From Pisolithus tinctorius (Eukaryota > Basidiomycota > Agaricomycetes > Boletales > Pisolithaceae), in NCBI GenBank assembly GCA_024663395.1, contig JANFAH010000013.1, positions 992,001 through 1,056,000 of the forward strand: DNA of 64,000 nucleotides, in the 5' to 3' direction. Below, in pieces: positions 33,789-44,539 of the stretch. The translations under genes and the position numbers were made by a program. Within the stretch, counting starts at the first letter, position 1, and every line of letters begins with the position of its first letter. The notes beneath the pieces were generated by a model that did not search any database, had not been told where the DNA came from, and was given only the letters and a program-made list of their open reading frames with translations.

Positions 33789-34169
33789 TGTTATGATACG
33801 TACTCTTTTCCTTTCTCATCTTATCTAATCTTTTCATCTTGTCTTATCTCTTGATCTCGGTCCGACCTCCGGCCTAGACCTCGCCTCGCCTTCACCGTGC
33901 TTTCCCCTTCTAGTACGTTCCGCTCCACTATGGTATCATTATGACATCACTATGATGTCATGGACCTCGTGTATGCCTCACCGTTGCCTCATGTACTTTA
34001 GTATAAATGCCCTTGCTCAATCACCCAACTAGCTCTAAGCTAGTTCATTTGGGTCTACGAGTCCTAAATCCACCTGCTTCTAAACTGCCTCCTCTTCCTT
34101 CTTTCTGTTCTTTTCTGTTGGTTCTCAGTGCGAGCCTACAACAAACCCTGTTGTTTAGGTCTCGTCACA
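33789..34169 (+). repeat. Gypsy-1 5' LTR
   Basis: 381 bp, TG...CA ends, with a TATA-like AGTATAAATGCCC near 34010 and a palindromic CTAGCTCTAAGCTAG block near 34030. The same features are in the 3' copy. I did not recognise a tRNA primer site in the bases just inside it. Confidence 0.92.
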
Positions 34170-34469
34170 CTTGAACTAGCTTCTTACCGTTGTACCCTCG
34201 CACCATCCATCACCATTTCTCGCTTCCTCCATGAAGGCTCGTGGGTGTACTCACCAAGTCCCCCAGCCTCAGAACCTGATCCTAACCTCTTCGTCCCATA
34301 CATCCCCAAGTGTCATTCACTCACTCCGCTCTTTGATCACAGCCTCTACTCCCTTCCACCACCCCCCTCTTACCCCTTTTCTGTCGAATCCATCTTTCCC
34401 TGCTTGCTCCCTGCTGAACCACAGCAACCCCGTTACAACCTCCGCCCCCGTCAAACGTTAAAACATCCA

Positions 34470-35535
34470 GATCGCTATGGAAGGCATCCAGGACCAGCTC
34501 ACCGAGCTCCGCAACACCCTCAACGCTCTTTGAGATAAAAACTACAGGCTAAGCAACGAGCTAAGAAATGCTCAAGGGACGATCGCGACCATCGAGGATC
34601 AGTGTAATCAGTGGAATGCCCTCCCTGCAGATGTGATTCAGAGAAGAATAGAAGTAATGGCTGACCCGGGCCAGTATGCCAGTGATTGTGCTAAGTTCTC
34701 CGAATGGTGGGTGAAGATGAAGGTATGGGTTGCGCAGAATAGGACTGCCCTGCCAACTGCCCAAGATAAATGTACCGTGGTATGGTCTTGCATGACAGGC
34801 CCTGTAGCTGGAAGGTTCGCTCAGGCCAAGTTCTCGCTCGCCATCGTCACCGGAGTATGGCCTGATATGGCCGAAATGATCAAAGACATTGATAGGTTCT
34901 TTGCCCCACAAACAGACGTTGAATGGGCAAAAGCACAGATGCGCACAATGCGCCAAGGGAACTCTCGGTATGAGGAGTTCTATGCGAAGTTTGAGTCCCT
35001 AAAGGTTCAGGGATGAGTCACTGATGAAACCGCCGGCTTCCTTCTGGAGAATGCCGTCCATCCCGCCATTGTTAAAGACGCCCTAAGGAGAGGATACACC
35101 CAGGGCAACTACCTTCAAATGACAGTCACGTTCCGGGAAGCCACTCTTGCCAGAGATCGTTTTAAGCTCCTGTATAATCACTACCCTGACGAACCTGCTC
35201 CCCGTACCTCCTACAACCGCCCCTTGTACTCTCCCCGTTTCACCCCTACTGGAACTCAACCCGGTCATGGCGCCCCTATGGAGATAGGCGCTGCTCGGTT
35301 CCCTCCTCACCCTGTCCCCTCTCATATCAAGTGCTTCGACTGCCAGGGAAACCACTACAAACGTGATTGTCCCTGTGCCAAGGGAAAGGGTCCCGCTAAA
35401 CCCAACATACAGGAGGTAACACAAGAGGCACAGGAGACTGCCCTCCGCCAAATGTTGTTTGAAGAGATGCAGGCCTTCTTTTACGATAAGCAGATCAATG
35501 AGATGAAGAGCCAGGGAAAAGAGTTCGGCCAGTAG
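34470..35535 (+). pseudogene. Gypsy-1 gag, two in-frame stops
   Basis: The Gag frame opens near 34476 (MEGIQDQLTELRNTL) and should encode the capsid and nucleocapsid that package element RNA. It is interrupted by TGA at 34531-34533 and again at 35014-35016. Both stops fit a CGA-to-TGA (CpG to TpG) change. The capsid-like helices lie at 34633-35010 (FSEWWVKMKVWVAQN, WPDMAEMIKDIDRFF, YEEFYAKFESLKVQG). A CCHC knuckle, CFDCQGNHYKRDC, is encoded at 35335-35373. Stop at 35533-35535. The frame between stops is otherwise open, so loss of function is by point change rather than decay. Confidence 0.85.
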
Positions 35536-35657
35536 AGGATCGGGTCTCCGCTGGCTACATTTATAATAAGTTTTCTGTCTTAGGCGTTGACAATTTCTCT
35601 ACCGAGCAGGATATATTTAACTCGGAGACTACTGTACCATCTGAAGAGGCGACCCCA

Positions 35658-36430
35658 GTGGGCATGGCTGCAGATGTAAAACTATCGGTGCTTAATTCCT
35701 CTTGCGATAAAAAAAATATGCCTACCCAGAAAACAAAAGAAACCCCAAAAATAAGGATGGCAGATCCAAAGGCCAAGTTGGAGTTAGAGATGGTGTTAGA
35801 AGGACGAGAAAGAAAGTGGAACATAAAAGCACTAGTGGATTCAGGGGCCAATGATACCTTCTTGGATAAAAGGTGGGCTGATGAAAATGACATTCCCCTA
35901 ATCAAGCTTGGTCGACCTGTTGCTGTCCTCAATGTCGATGGAACCCCTAATGTGGCTGGTAACATCACACATGTCGCCTCCCTTGTCATGAACTATCAAG
36001 GACATCGAGAGTCAGTCTGGGCGCAGGTCACCACACTCGGCACGCACCCCCTCATACTTGGCTACACCTGGCTACGAAAACACAACCTGGAGGTGTGTTG
36101 GGAGACCAAACAGGTGAAGTTGTCCCGTTGTCCCTGCGAGTGCCATGATCTCGCCCCAAGGACAAGGGCAGAAAGAATAGCTGAAGAGCAAGAAGCACAG
36201 GACATGGAGTACCTCTACCTGAAGCTTCATTCCACCAGAGTTTGGGTGGGCACTACTGAAGAGCTTGTCCCAGAGGAGTATCACCAGTACCTAAAGGTGT
36301 TCTCAAAGGAAGAGTCGGAAAGGATGCCGCTTCGAAAACCCTGGGATCATGCCATCGACCTTAAAGAAACCTTCACTCCCAGACACGGTCATCTCATCCT
36401 GCTCTCTGTAGAGGAACAAAAGGAGGTATC
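35658..36430 (+). pseudogene. Gypsy-1 pol, protease part, cut by Gypsy-2
   Basis: The aspartic protease has its active-site motif in KALVDSGANDTF (about codons 57-68 of this frame) followed by LGRPVAVLNVDG and the LILGYTWLRKHN flap/end motif. It would cleave Gag and Pol. After it the frame enters the connection to RT (LKVFSKEESERMP) and reaches EEQKEV, where the Gypsy-2 LTR begins at 36431. The protein resumes at 44540 as LDFLEDQL. The 5-mer GTATC before and GTATT after Gypsy-2 is its target duplication with one difference. Confidence 0.88.
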
Positions 36431-37102
36431 TGTTATGCCAATGACTCGTATCGCATCACAAATCGAGTGCAATGTAGCACAAGCACGTGACAGCACGAGA
36501 AGTGACGCATAATTTAACTTCACTAGCGGCGGAACACTAGTCTTGGCCAACCGAAGTCGTACTGGCGAGTCCTTGTTGGTACAGCACGCAGAGCTAAGGG
36601 TGGTTGCAAAGTAGATTTCGAATGAGGGACTGGTACGATACATGCAGGTTTATATACGTATGTAAAGTACCTGTAGTCAAACATTTGAATACAAGTATAG
36701 TCGCTCACCCGAGTCCCAAAGCAGAGGGCGCAGGGGCAACCCTGCTGCGGACGGGAGAACTCAGGGGTGAGCAAGCACAGGTAAGGAGGGACTAACTGCG
36801 TATACAAGTCAGCTGGTGGAGCGTTCACCCAGGGTGAACGCGTCACGTGACTGCGTGGATCAGGGCCACCAGCGGATCATGGAGGGAAGGGGAACGGACG
36901 CAATGTCCGGATATAGTACAATGCGGGGTAGACAGGGGTCTACCAAGAAAGGAAACTGATGATGTAAAGAAACGTACAGAACGCAAGTCCAACTGCGTAG
37001 ACAGTGGCTTGCAAGTAGATGGAACGCCTATAGAGGCGGGATGAGGTGCGAACGGGTTACATAAACGTCTGGAAGGGGAAACAATGTGAGCGCAGCGTAA
37101 CA
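36431..37102 (-). repeat. Gypsy-2 3' LTR
   Basis: 672 bp, downstream LTR in element orientation. Its copy at 43868-44539 differs at a few percent of sites, mostly transitions by eye. Ends TGTTATGCC...GCGTAACA on the plus strand. Confidence 0.92.
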
Positions 37103-37177
37103 TCACCCCCCCCTCAAGGCCTGAGGTCCTCCGAAGGCGGGTAAAGGCCCTGTTGGGCCCAGGAGCAGATCTCGGCA

Positions 37178-38578
37178 TTAGTTGCCACCGCAAGCTGGGC
37201 AGTCAGCTGACCAATGTCCAAGGCATGAACATCGGTAGCAGGCGAACTGGTGGAGGGGATGCTGCCAATCGATGGGAACGAGCCCACCAAGTTCTCTCTT
37301 GCTGAGGGCAGAGATAGGTACAGGGACGAAGGGAGTTGCTGGTAGAGCTCTTGATGTCTGAGAAGTGTAGAAGAGGGCTCTTCCAGCAGCATCACCTCGG
37401 GCCTGGGTAAAGAAGTCGAGCCAGTTGCAGGGGGATCCATTGAAGGGGACGGATGCAAGCGCGTCTGCGACGGCCTGGAAGTGCTCTCTACCCTGGCCCG
37501 GTACAACCTTCTCCCAGCAATCGTGACACCTCGGTTCGACATCTCTGACAGCCTCTCCACTTCCTCCGGATCCAGGTTGTGCCGTCCCTTGGTGACTGGC
37601 TTCTTCTTCCATGACCTTCCATGCTTCTTCTCGGTGAGGGTCCTCAGGTAGGCTCGATCTTCCAGGCGCTGCTTGACTCACCGGAGGGAGGAGCCCACGG
37701 ACCACGACGTCGAGGGGGGTTCTGTTGAGGAAGGTGCAAAAGGAGGAGATAAGGGACGGTCTGTAGTCCTCATGGATGATCTTCACGACAGCTTCTTGTG
37801 TTTTAAGCGTCTCCTGGAGGATGGCGGAGTTGGCCCTGTCGACACTTTCGTATGTGTGCGCCTCGAAGCTTCCTTCCGTGGTCACTACCTGGTCGTGCAC
37901 GCGCTTCCTGATTACTTCTGAGCTTCTGAAGATCTTAGACAGCACCCGTAGATGCTCGTGACGTTCTCCTGCTCTCCAGCCATGTGATTCCCAGCGCTCG
38001 AAGTCATTAAGCAGCCGCATGTAACCGAGGAAGACACTTGCCTCAGGAGCCACCCATCTAGCAGTGGAGGGGGCTGCGGGCATGACTGCTGGGGCTGAGA
38101 GGTCGGCCGGTGTGACAGATGGTGCTGGAGCGGATGCACCAGCACGAAGTGCTGGGGAGGGGGACTTGTAACCAGCTTGGGAGAGTGGAGGGGTGTTACA
38201 GGATCGGAAAGAGGCGTCATAACGAGGCTCAGGTGGTCCTGAGTGAGCCTTGGACTTTCCCTTGCAGGCGTCCTTGTGAGCTCTCTGCGAAGAGGGGACC
38301 GAGCAGATGACTGGGTATGGGTACGGGCGGCCGGTGGAGGCGACAGAGTCGTGAAGGGGTTGGTAGGCACCCGCATGTGAGGAGTGGGCGGATACCATGG
38401 GGGATGGGGACCATAGCGCTCCATGGGGGCATACCGGTGGTTCTGAGAGGCGAGGAGGGGTACTGGCATTGTGATGGAAGTAGGGACGGGAAGGGTCATA
38501 GGGTTCGTCGATGTCGGCATGGAAGTCATTGTTGAAGTAGTCGGAGCCGGGGTTCTCAGTGTTGGGGGTGTAGGACAT
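37178..38578 (-). CDS. Gypsy-2 ORF3: zinc-knuckle protein downstream of pol
   Basis: This intact 466-codon frame starts 7 bases after the pol stop (pol ends at 38585) and runs toward the 3' LTR. The first 160 residues are rich in Pro, Ser and Tyr and look disordered. Residues about 170-300 are helical and charged (FLGYMRLLNDFERWESHGWR, then an STYESVDRANSAIL-like region). Residues near 350-460 include PCNWLDFFTQARGDAAGRAL and end in a CCHC knuckle, CYRCSCLGHWSADC. Standard Ty3/Gypsy elements stop after integrase, so this is an extra gene. The knuckle suggests nucleic-acid binding, but the fold is unknown. It has no stops, unlike gag, which argues it is maintained or the element is young. Confidence 0.8.
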   Translation of the reverse strand: MSYTPNTENPGSDYFNNDFHADIDEPYDPSRPYFHHNASTPPRLSEPPVCPHGALWSPSPMVSAHSSHAGAYQPLHDSVASTGRPYPYPVICSVPSSQRAHKDACKGKSKAHSGPPEPRYDASFRSCNTPPLSQAGYKSPSPALRAGASAPAPSVTPADLSAPAVMPAAPSTARWVAPEASVFLGYMRLLNDFERWESHGWRAGERHEHLRVLSKIFRSSEVIRKRVHDQVVTTEGSFEAHTYESVDRANSAILQETLKTQEAVVKIIHEDYRPSLISSFCTFLNRTPLDVVVRGLLPPVSQAAPGRSSLPEDPHREEAWKVMEEEASHQGTAQPGSGGSGEAVRDVEPRCHDCWEKVVPGQGREHFQAVADALASVPFNGSPCNWLDFFTQARGDAAGRALFYTSQTSRALPATPFVPVPISALSKRELGGLVPIDWQHPLHQFACYRCSCLGHWSADCPACGGN

Positions 38579-38584
38579 GGCAGT

Positions 38585-41500
38585 TCAGAGGTTGTGAACG
38601 CGCTTGTGCTCCCCGAGCACCTCTGGGGCATTTATAAGGTTTTCCTCGCTCTCCCAGCTATTCTGGGAGTGCGGGTAACCGAGCCATTTGACGAGGTAGA
38701 GGTATTTTGGCTGCGAGGTTACACTGGGTCCTTTAGACGATGACTTGACCTTGTGTGCACATTTGTGCTTGAGTACGGCCTCGACCTCCCATTCGTTCTC
38801 GTCTCCTACCAGTTCTGGTGGAGGCAGGGGTTGTGCCAGGCCATATTCGCGTGTTTCAATGAAAGGAGTAAGTTTTGATGCATGGAACACGGGGTGTATT
38901 CGCCAACTAGGGGGTAGCTGCAGCTTGTAGTTAACCGGGCTGATCCGTTTGGAAATTACAAATGGGCCGTGGCGCCATGGTGCAAGCTTCTTTGACGGAA
39001 CTTCCCTCTTTAGGTCAGACATGTCGAGCCACACCTTATCTCCTATGGCGAACTCCATATAGGTCCCTTTTGATCTTGATTTCATCAGCTCCTGTGCTTC
39101 TTTATGAGCGATTATCATGGCATCCCGATTGGTGGCCAGCTGCTCAAGTCGATCTCCTGCTAATGACTCCTGCGGGGGTTGTCCCGTAGGATAGGGAGTG
39201 GGGTCGAATCTGTACATGAGTGAATATGGCGTTTGGTTGTGAGACGAGTGCACACGCGAATTATGCACCATTTGAGCATCAGGGAGCTTGACATGCCAGT
39301 TGTGGGGGTCCGTGTCCGCGTACATCCGGAGGTAGGTGCTGACCTCCTGATTGACACGTTCAGCCTTGCTGTTGGTCTGCGGGTGGTATGCGGTGGAGGC
39401 CTTCAACTCTACTCCAAGGGCTCGGTAGAGGTCCCGAGTAAAAGCGGAGACAAATTGAGGACCGCGGTCCGAGATGACAGCTTCGGGGACCCCCCAGTGA
39501 GGGTAAACATAGGCATGGTAGAGGTCTGCGACTCCAACACTATCCACGGTTTTAGTCGTTAGCAAGAAGAACGCACCCTTGGTGAGCCCCTGGTCTATGA
39601 TGGTGAGGATGGAGTCGTATCTTCCTCCAGACAGGGGGAGATCTGTAACCAGATCCATCGAGATCTGCTTGAACGGGAAGGGGTTCTTGGCTACGTCATG
39701 CGGGGTAACCGGTGGGGTCGTTGGATGGGTATTGACCTTATTCGCCTGGCAAGAGGGGCATCCTTTGCAGTAGTTGCGGATGGACTGGTACATTCCAGGC
39801 CACCACATGTATTTGTTCATCTTCTTCATCATTGCTTTCACTCCAGGGTGTCCAAACACAGGGAGGTTGTGGTACTGCCGGAGGACATCTTGGCGAACCG
39901 GTTCTGGTACGAAGATCCTCCTTCCCTTCCTCCTGACTCCGTCAGACCCTTCTGTTGTTTCTGGAACCAAGAGGGACGAGGATGCTTTCTTTACCTCCTG
40001 ATACAGGTCGGCATTTAGCTGGAAGACTCGTCCTTTACCTTTCTGAACCTTTGGAGCTTCCTCAGGCGGGCGTTCAGTAGGGCTTGGTTCCTTGAAAGAG
40101 ACCTTCCGGACAGGTTTGACAGCCTCTGATGGGGTGGGGATGGTCCGGTCAACTTTAAAAAGTGAAACAACAGGGGGTCTCACCCCCCCTTCAAGCCAAA
40201 CGGCCTTCGGAAGTAGGGTAGAGATGGTAGAGGGCTCGGTGTTGAAGTCCAAGCAGCGGGAAAGGGTGTTGGCGGCAGAATTCTTGGTTCCTGCGATGTG
40301 GATGAACAGGAGCAGGTACTCCTGGAGTGTGGCCTGCCAACGGGCTTGCCGAGCAGTAAGCTTCTGCGGCTGCGAGTAATACGTTATGTTCTGGTGGTCA
40401 GTGTAAACCCTAGTCGGTTCCAGGGGTGAGAGAAGATAGGGGCGCCATTGCTTGAGGGCGTGCATCACTGCTAGCATCTCCAGGTTGTAGACCTGGTAGT
40501 TCTGCTCTGCTCTGGTAAGCGACTGAGACATATACGCACACGGGTGAAGCAACCCCGAGTCATCAGCCTGTGACAGGACAGCACCAGTGCCAAGCTTCGA
40601 GGCATCGGTGTGCAAGACGAAGGGCCTCCGGAGGTCCGGAAGCCGCAACACCGGCTTGGACGAGAGGGCCTTCTTCAGTGCTTCGAAGGTGGAGGCCTGT
40701 TCTGGGCCCCAAGTCCACTTGGCGTTCTTTTTCAACAGGTCATGCAGCGGGCAGGCCGTCTGCGAAAAGCCAGAAATGAACTGTTGGTAGAATTTGCAGA
40801 AACCAAGGAAAGAGCGGAGTTCCTTCAGGGTTGTCAGAGCGGGCCAAGTTTTGATGGCTTCGATCTTAATCTCCAATGGTTCGTACTGACCCTGGCAGAT
40901 CACGAACCCTAAGAACTCTATTTCCTCCGCTTCGAAGGTACACTTCTTGAGCTTGAGGCGGAGATGCTCTCTCACGGCGATTTGCAGGAAGCAGCAGACT
41001 GCGGAATGCAGTCCTTCCTTTGTCTTTGAATGCATGGTGACATCATCCATAAAGATGACAGCCTTTCTCTCGTTCTTGAGTTCTCCGAACATGTGGTCCA
41101 TATACCTCTGAAAGGTCAGCGGTGAGTTGCACTGCCCGAAGAACATTACCATCGGTTCGAAGAGTCCTCTGGGGGTGATGAAAGCCCCCTTCCACTCATC
41201 ACCCTCTTTTACCCTAATGTTAGTGAACCCCCAGCAGATGTCAAACTTGGCGAAGTAACGGGAGCCAGCGAGTTTGTCCAACAGGGTTTTCATGTCGGGG
41301 AGGGGGTATGAGTCGACCACGGTGTGAGAGTTCAGGTACCGATAATCCTGGATGAGTCTTCTTTTTCCATCTTTCTTTCCTACGAAAAAGACAGGGGCTG
41401 CCTGCGAAGATTTCGAGGGGCGAATCTTTCCACAATTGAGGTTCTCATCGATGAACTCGTCGAGAGCCTTGAGTTCGTCGAGCGACAGCGGGTAGATAGC

Positions 41501-42130
41501 TCCCTTCTTTGGCTGGAAGCCTGGCTTCAGTCGAATTTCGTGCTCAAGGAAACCTCGGTGAGGCAGAAGCAGGATTTCTTCTTCTGAGAAGACTACTGAG
41601 AAATCTCGATATTCCAGGGGTAATTCCACTTCTGCCTGTATGTGCGAGGCTTCGAGTTTCGTAGAGATGGAGGTGCAGTTTATTTTGACGGTCCTGGCGA
41701 AGTTGGTTCCGCAAACACGGTTCTTCTTGTCGAGGCCATGGTCAAGTTCCCCCCATCCGATCAGTTTTCTTGTTGTCCAACTGATTATGGGGTTGTGCTC
41801 TTTGAGCCAAGGCATGCCGAGGAGTAGGGACTCCCAATTTCTGAGCTTGAGGACATATGCGTGGATGCGCATCGTTCTTCCCCAGATCTTGACTCTGAAA
41901 GAGGCGATATGGGTCACCCAGTCTCTGGTCTTGCCTTTGTAGCTTCTTGACTCCCATGGTCTCGCGATTTTCCGTGTCGGGATGTCATATTTTTCGACTA
42001 CTGCGGGATCGATGATGTTTGTTTCGGCACCCAAGTCGAGGATGGTTCGGACGGTAGTGTTTTCGCGATTGACGAGGTAAGCGAAACCAGCGATAGAAGT
42101 AATTGACATATCTTGCTCATAGTCATACAC
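38585..42130 (-). CDS. Gypsy-2 Pol polyprotein, intact, with chromodomain
   Basis: 1181 residues. The protease active-site region reads TILDLGAETNIID, where most relatives have DSGA or DTGA, so proteolytic activity is doubtful. RT follows, with RLIQDYRYLN, a PLPDMKTLLDKL block and the catalytic FMDDV. The RNase H start is FVLHTDASKLGTGAVL. The integrase has the HHCC zinc domain (HNLPVFGHPGVKAM... CPSCQANK) and catalytic residues in SMDLVTDLP, VISDRGPQF and KAERVNQ. A chromodomain lies at the C-terminus (YLYLVKWLGYPHSQNSWE), which can guide insertion to marked chromatin. No stop interrupts the frame. The start at 42130 is the first Met of the frame; translation may instead follow from gag. Confidence 0.93.
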   Translation of the reverse strand: MYDYEQDMSITSIAGFAYLVNRENTTVRTILDLGAETNIIDPAVVEKYDIPTRKIARPWESRSYKGKTRDWVTHIASFRVKIWGRTMRIHAYVLKLRNWESLLLGMPWLKEHNPIISWTTRKLIGWGELDHGLDKKNRVCGTNFARTVKINCTSISTKLEASHIQAEVELPLEYRDFSVVFSEEEILLLPHRGFLEHEIRLKPGFQPKKGAIYPLSLDELKALDEFIDENLNCGKIRPSKSSQAAPVFFVGKKDGKRRLIQDYRYLNSHTVVDSYPLPDMKTLLDKLAGSRYFAKFDICWGFTNIRVKEGDEWKGAFITPRGLFEPMVMFFGQCNSPLTFQRYMDHMFGELKNERKAVIFMDDVTMHSKTKEGLHSAVCCFLQIAVREHLRLKLKKCTFEAEEIEFLGFVICQGQYEPLEIKIEAIKTWPALTTLKELRSFLGFCKFYQQFISGFSQTACPLHDLLKKNAKWTWGPEQASTFEALKKALSSKPVLRLPDLRRPFVLHTDASKLGTGAVLSQADDSGLLHPCAYMSQSLTRAEQNYQVYNLEMLAVMHALKQWRPYLLSPLEPTRVYTDHQNITYYSQPQKLTARQARWQATLQEYLLLFIHIAGTKNSAANTLSRCLDFNTEPSTISTLLPKAVWLEGGVRPPVVSLFKVDRTIPTPSEAVKPVRKVSFKEPSPTERPPEEAPKVQKGKGRVFQLNADLYQEVKKASSSLLVPETTEGSDGVRRKGRRIFVPEPVRQDVLRQYHNLPVFGHPGVKAMMKKMNKYMWWPGMYQSIRNYCKGCPSCQANKVNTHPTTPPVTPHDVAKNPFPFKQISMDLVTDLPLSGGRYDSILTIIDQGLTKGAFFLLTTKTVDSVGVADLYHAYVYPHWGVPEAVISDRGPQFVSAFTRDLYRALGVELKASTAYHPQTNSKAERVNQEVSTYLRMYADTDPHNWHVKLPDAQMVHNSRVHSSHNQTPYSLMYRFDPTPYPTGQPPQESLAGDRLEQLATNRDAMIIAHKEAQELMKSRSKGTYMEFAIGDKVWLDMSDLKREVPSKKLAPWRHGPFVISKRISPVNYKLQLPPSWRIHPVFHASKLTPFIETREYGLAQPLPPPELVGDENEWEVEAVLKHKCAHKVKSSSKGPSVTSQPKYLYLVKWLGYPHSQNSWESEENLINAPEVLGEHKRVHNL

Positions 42131-42207
42131 TTTCTCGGTTCCTATCTTAACCTCTACTTTTCACAGTACTATGGGCTCTCTTCCTGACGCTACACCAGTG
42201 GAGCCCT

Positions 42208-43711
42208 TCAAAAATCCGGTTGACCTTTCGGTCCCCTGTCATCTGTGGGTTCGTCATTCTCCCCACAGAAGTTGTCAGTTGGTTCTGAATCTTCCTCCTC
42301 TTCGGAATTCTTGTCGAGTTCCTCAAGCATTGCCAGGATGCGAGTGTGGAACTTTTGGGCTGAGGAAGACTTACTGTTTGTTGCAGACGAGGGGCACTTA
42401 GACTTTATGTGCCCTGTCTTACCGCATCCAAAACAGGTAGGAGCTTCGCTCTGTGATCGGACCTTGGACTTCCAATCGACATCCATGGCGTAAGGGTCTT
42501 GGTATGGAAGCTTCAGAGACGAAGGGGATTTTGATCTGTGCGAACCTTGTTCTTGCTTCCAAAGATAGGAGTGATCCTGGAAGGTAGCCTTCCCGGAGAA
42601 GACCTTGAGAGTAGCCATCGCTGCGCAGGCCACTGTTGCCTGGCGGATCCAATCCTCTACAGTGTTGGGCTTTGGCCCTGACATGAGGATCCACTTGTTG
42701 ACTTCCTCGTTGAGTCCCTTTCCGAAGAACACCGCGGTGGTTGTGTCGCAGGTGGAAATTTGGGCTTTGTTGAGGCAGTTGCGGAAATTGGCGATGTACT
42801 CGTCGAGGGAGCGGTCTCCCTGACAGATAGATCAGCGCGGTAGCTTTGGCATCTCCTACTTGGAAGGTTTCTTTTAATCTTGTGACAAACTCGTCCCAGC
42901 CATCAAAGATCTTGAGGTCTCCAAGAGCTGTGGTGTTTTCATTGATGTAGGCCTCGGCGAAGGCGCGGGCTGACCTGCTGCCCATGTAGGACAGGGTAAA
43001 CACGATCTTGGACTGGTCCTCGTAGTAGACATGGTCGTTGGTGGCGAGGTAGAGCTTGACGCTGCTCAACCAGGCGGAGAAGTCCTGGTGTGCCCCATTG
43101 TATGAGAAGGGTTTGTTCAGGCCAATTTCTTTCAGTCTGCCTCCCTTAGAGTCGTGTTCCTTTCCTTTCTCCTCGGAACCTTGGGAGGGGCCTTTAGGCC
43201 TTACCACATCTCTTCCAAAAAGGGACTTGTAGAATTCAGCGGCCATTTCGGGGGTTACCCTAGTCTGGCCGGCAAAGGGATCCTGGATGTTAAGTCCAGA
43301 AGCTTGATGCGCAAGTTCTTCTGCCATCTGGTTGGCTGAAGTAGTAGGAAGGTATATGTCGGTTGATGAAGAAGCTGTAGTAGTAGCGGGGTCCGCTGGT
43401 CCGGCTGTCCCGACTTGAGTTTCAATATCCAGACTCGAAGGTCTCGGTTCTCAGTAAGAAGTAAAGTTTACTGGTGAGGTTGATTCTGCTGCTTGCCCGA
43501 GTTGGGGCCTTACTGGCGGGTCTTCAAGACCTATACGAGGGTTTGGTGTTTGAACAGAGGGATGGCGAATAAGTGGCCTCGCTTGGAGGACCTCTTTTCC
43601 TTTACGAGACAGTATGGGAGGTTTGAACGAAGAGGCTGCTGATGGAGGCCTCTTACTTCCTTCTTCTTGGTGGTGCGAAGACACATTGACGAAGTGGAAG
43701 GTTAGTGCCAA
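42208..43711 (-). pseudogene. Gypsy-2 gag, one stop and one frameshift
   Basis: Gag begins at the Met at 43711 and meets a TGA at 43453-43451 (minus strand), after which the same frame continues and includes MAEELAHQASGLNIQ and the capsid-like HQDFSAWLSSVKLYLATN. Near 42822 the protein-like frame shifts by one base: the reading ALIYL continues sensibly as QGDRSLDEYIANFRN only if one T is removed. The remainder (to 42208) carries a CCHC knuckle, CFGCGKTGHIKSKC, and an acidic tail. Both lesions would block full-length Gag, though a programmed shift at the second site is conceivable. Confidence 0.82.
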
Positions 43712-43867
43712 AGGTTAGGGGCTAGCTCACTGATGTTAAACCAGTGGTTCCTGTTAGAGTGGTGGGAGGTGGTCGTTTTGCAGGCTATTTTGCCTAGCAA
43801 GGATTCCAGACCACAGGTATCCGAAGGTAATCTGGGCTTTGATGTGTCCAGGTGATTCGAAATCTTC

Positions 43868-44539
43868 TGTTATGCCGACAGCTCATATCGCATCACGAAT
43901 CGAGTGTGATGTAGCACAAGCACGTGACAGCGCGAGAAGTGACACGTAATTTAACTTCACTAGCAGCGGAACACTAGTCTTGGCCAACCGAAGTCGTACT
44001 GGCGAGTCCTTGTTGGTACAGCGTGCAGAGCTAAGGGTGGTTGCAAAGTAGATTTCGAATGAGGGACTGGTACAATACATGTGGGTTTATATATGTATGT
44101 AAAGTACCTGTAGTCAAACATTTGAATACAAGTATAGTCGCTCACCCGAGTCCCAAAGCAGAGGGCGCAGGGGCAACCCTGCTGTGGATGGGAGAACTCA
44201 GGGGTGAGCGAGCACAGGTAAGGAGGGACTAACCATGTATATGAGTCAGCTGGTGGAGCGTTCACCTGGGGTGAACATGTCACGTGACCGCATGGATCAG
44301 GGCCACCAGCGGATCACGGAGGGAAGGGGAACGGACGCAATGTCCAGATATAGTACAACGCGGGGTAGACAGGGGTCTACCAAGAAAGGAAACTGATGAT
44401 GTAAAGAAACGTACAGAACGCAAGTCCAACTGTGTAGACAGCGGCTTGCGAGTAGATGGAATGCCTATAGAGGCAGGACAAGGCGCGAACAGGTTACGTA
44501 AATGTCTGGAAGGGGAAACAATGTGAGTGCAGCGTAACA
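43868..44539 (-). repeat. Gypsy-2 5' LTR
   Basis: 672 bp, upstream LTR in element orientation, TG...CA ends. The sequence just inside does not show a primer site I recognise. Confidence 0.92.

Larger units (their letters stand above)
36431..44539 (-). mobile_element. Gypsy-2: complete-length Ty3/Gypsy element on the minus strand
   Basis: Two 672-bp LTRs (36431-37102 and 43868-44539) bound an 8.1-kb element read right to left. Inside are gag, a 1181-codon pol with protease, RT, RNase H, integrase and chromodomain, and a third ORF downstream of pol. A purine-rich tract (minus strand GAGGGGGGGGTGA) sits exactly at the inner edge of the left LTR, as expected of a plus-strand primer at the element's 3' end. 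Target duplication GTATC/GTATT (4 of 5). It inserted between the protease and RT of Gypsy-1. pol is intact, but gag has a stop and a frameshift, so at most it can be mobilised in trans. Confidence 0.93.

Noticed and set aside
34170..34190. tRNA primer-binding site after the Gypsy-1 5' LTR
   Set aside because: The bases do not match the TGG-type start of a primer site I know; self-priming or another primer cannot be told from the sequence alone.
40570..40912. Plus-strand frames of 67-100 codons inside Gypsy-2
   Set aside because: They are antisense to the RT and RNase H region of the intact minus-strand pol.
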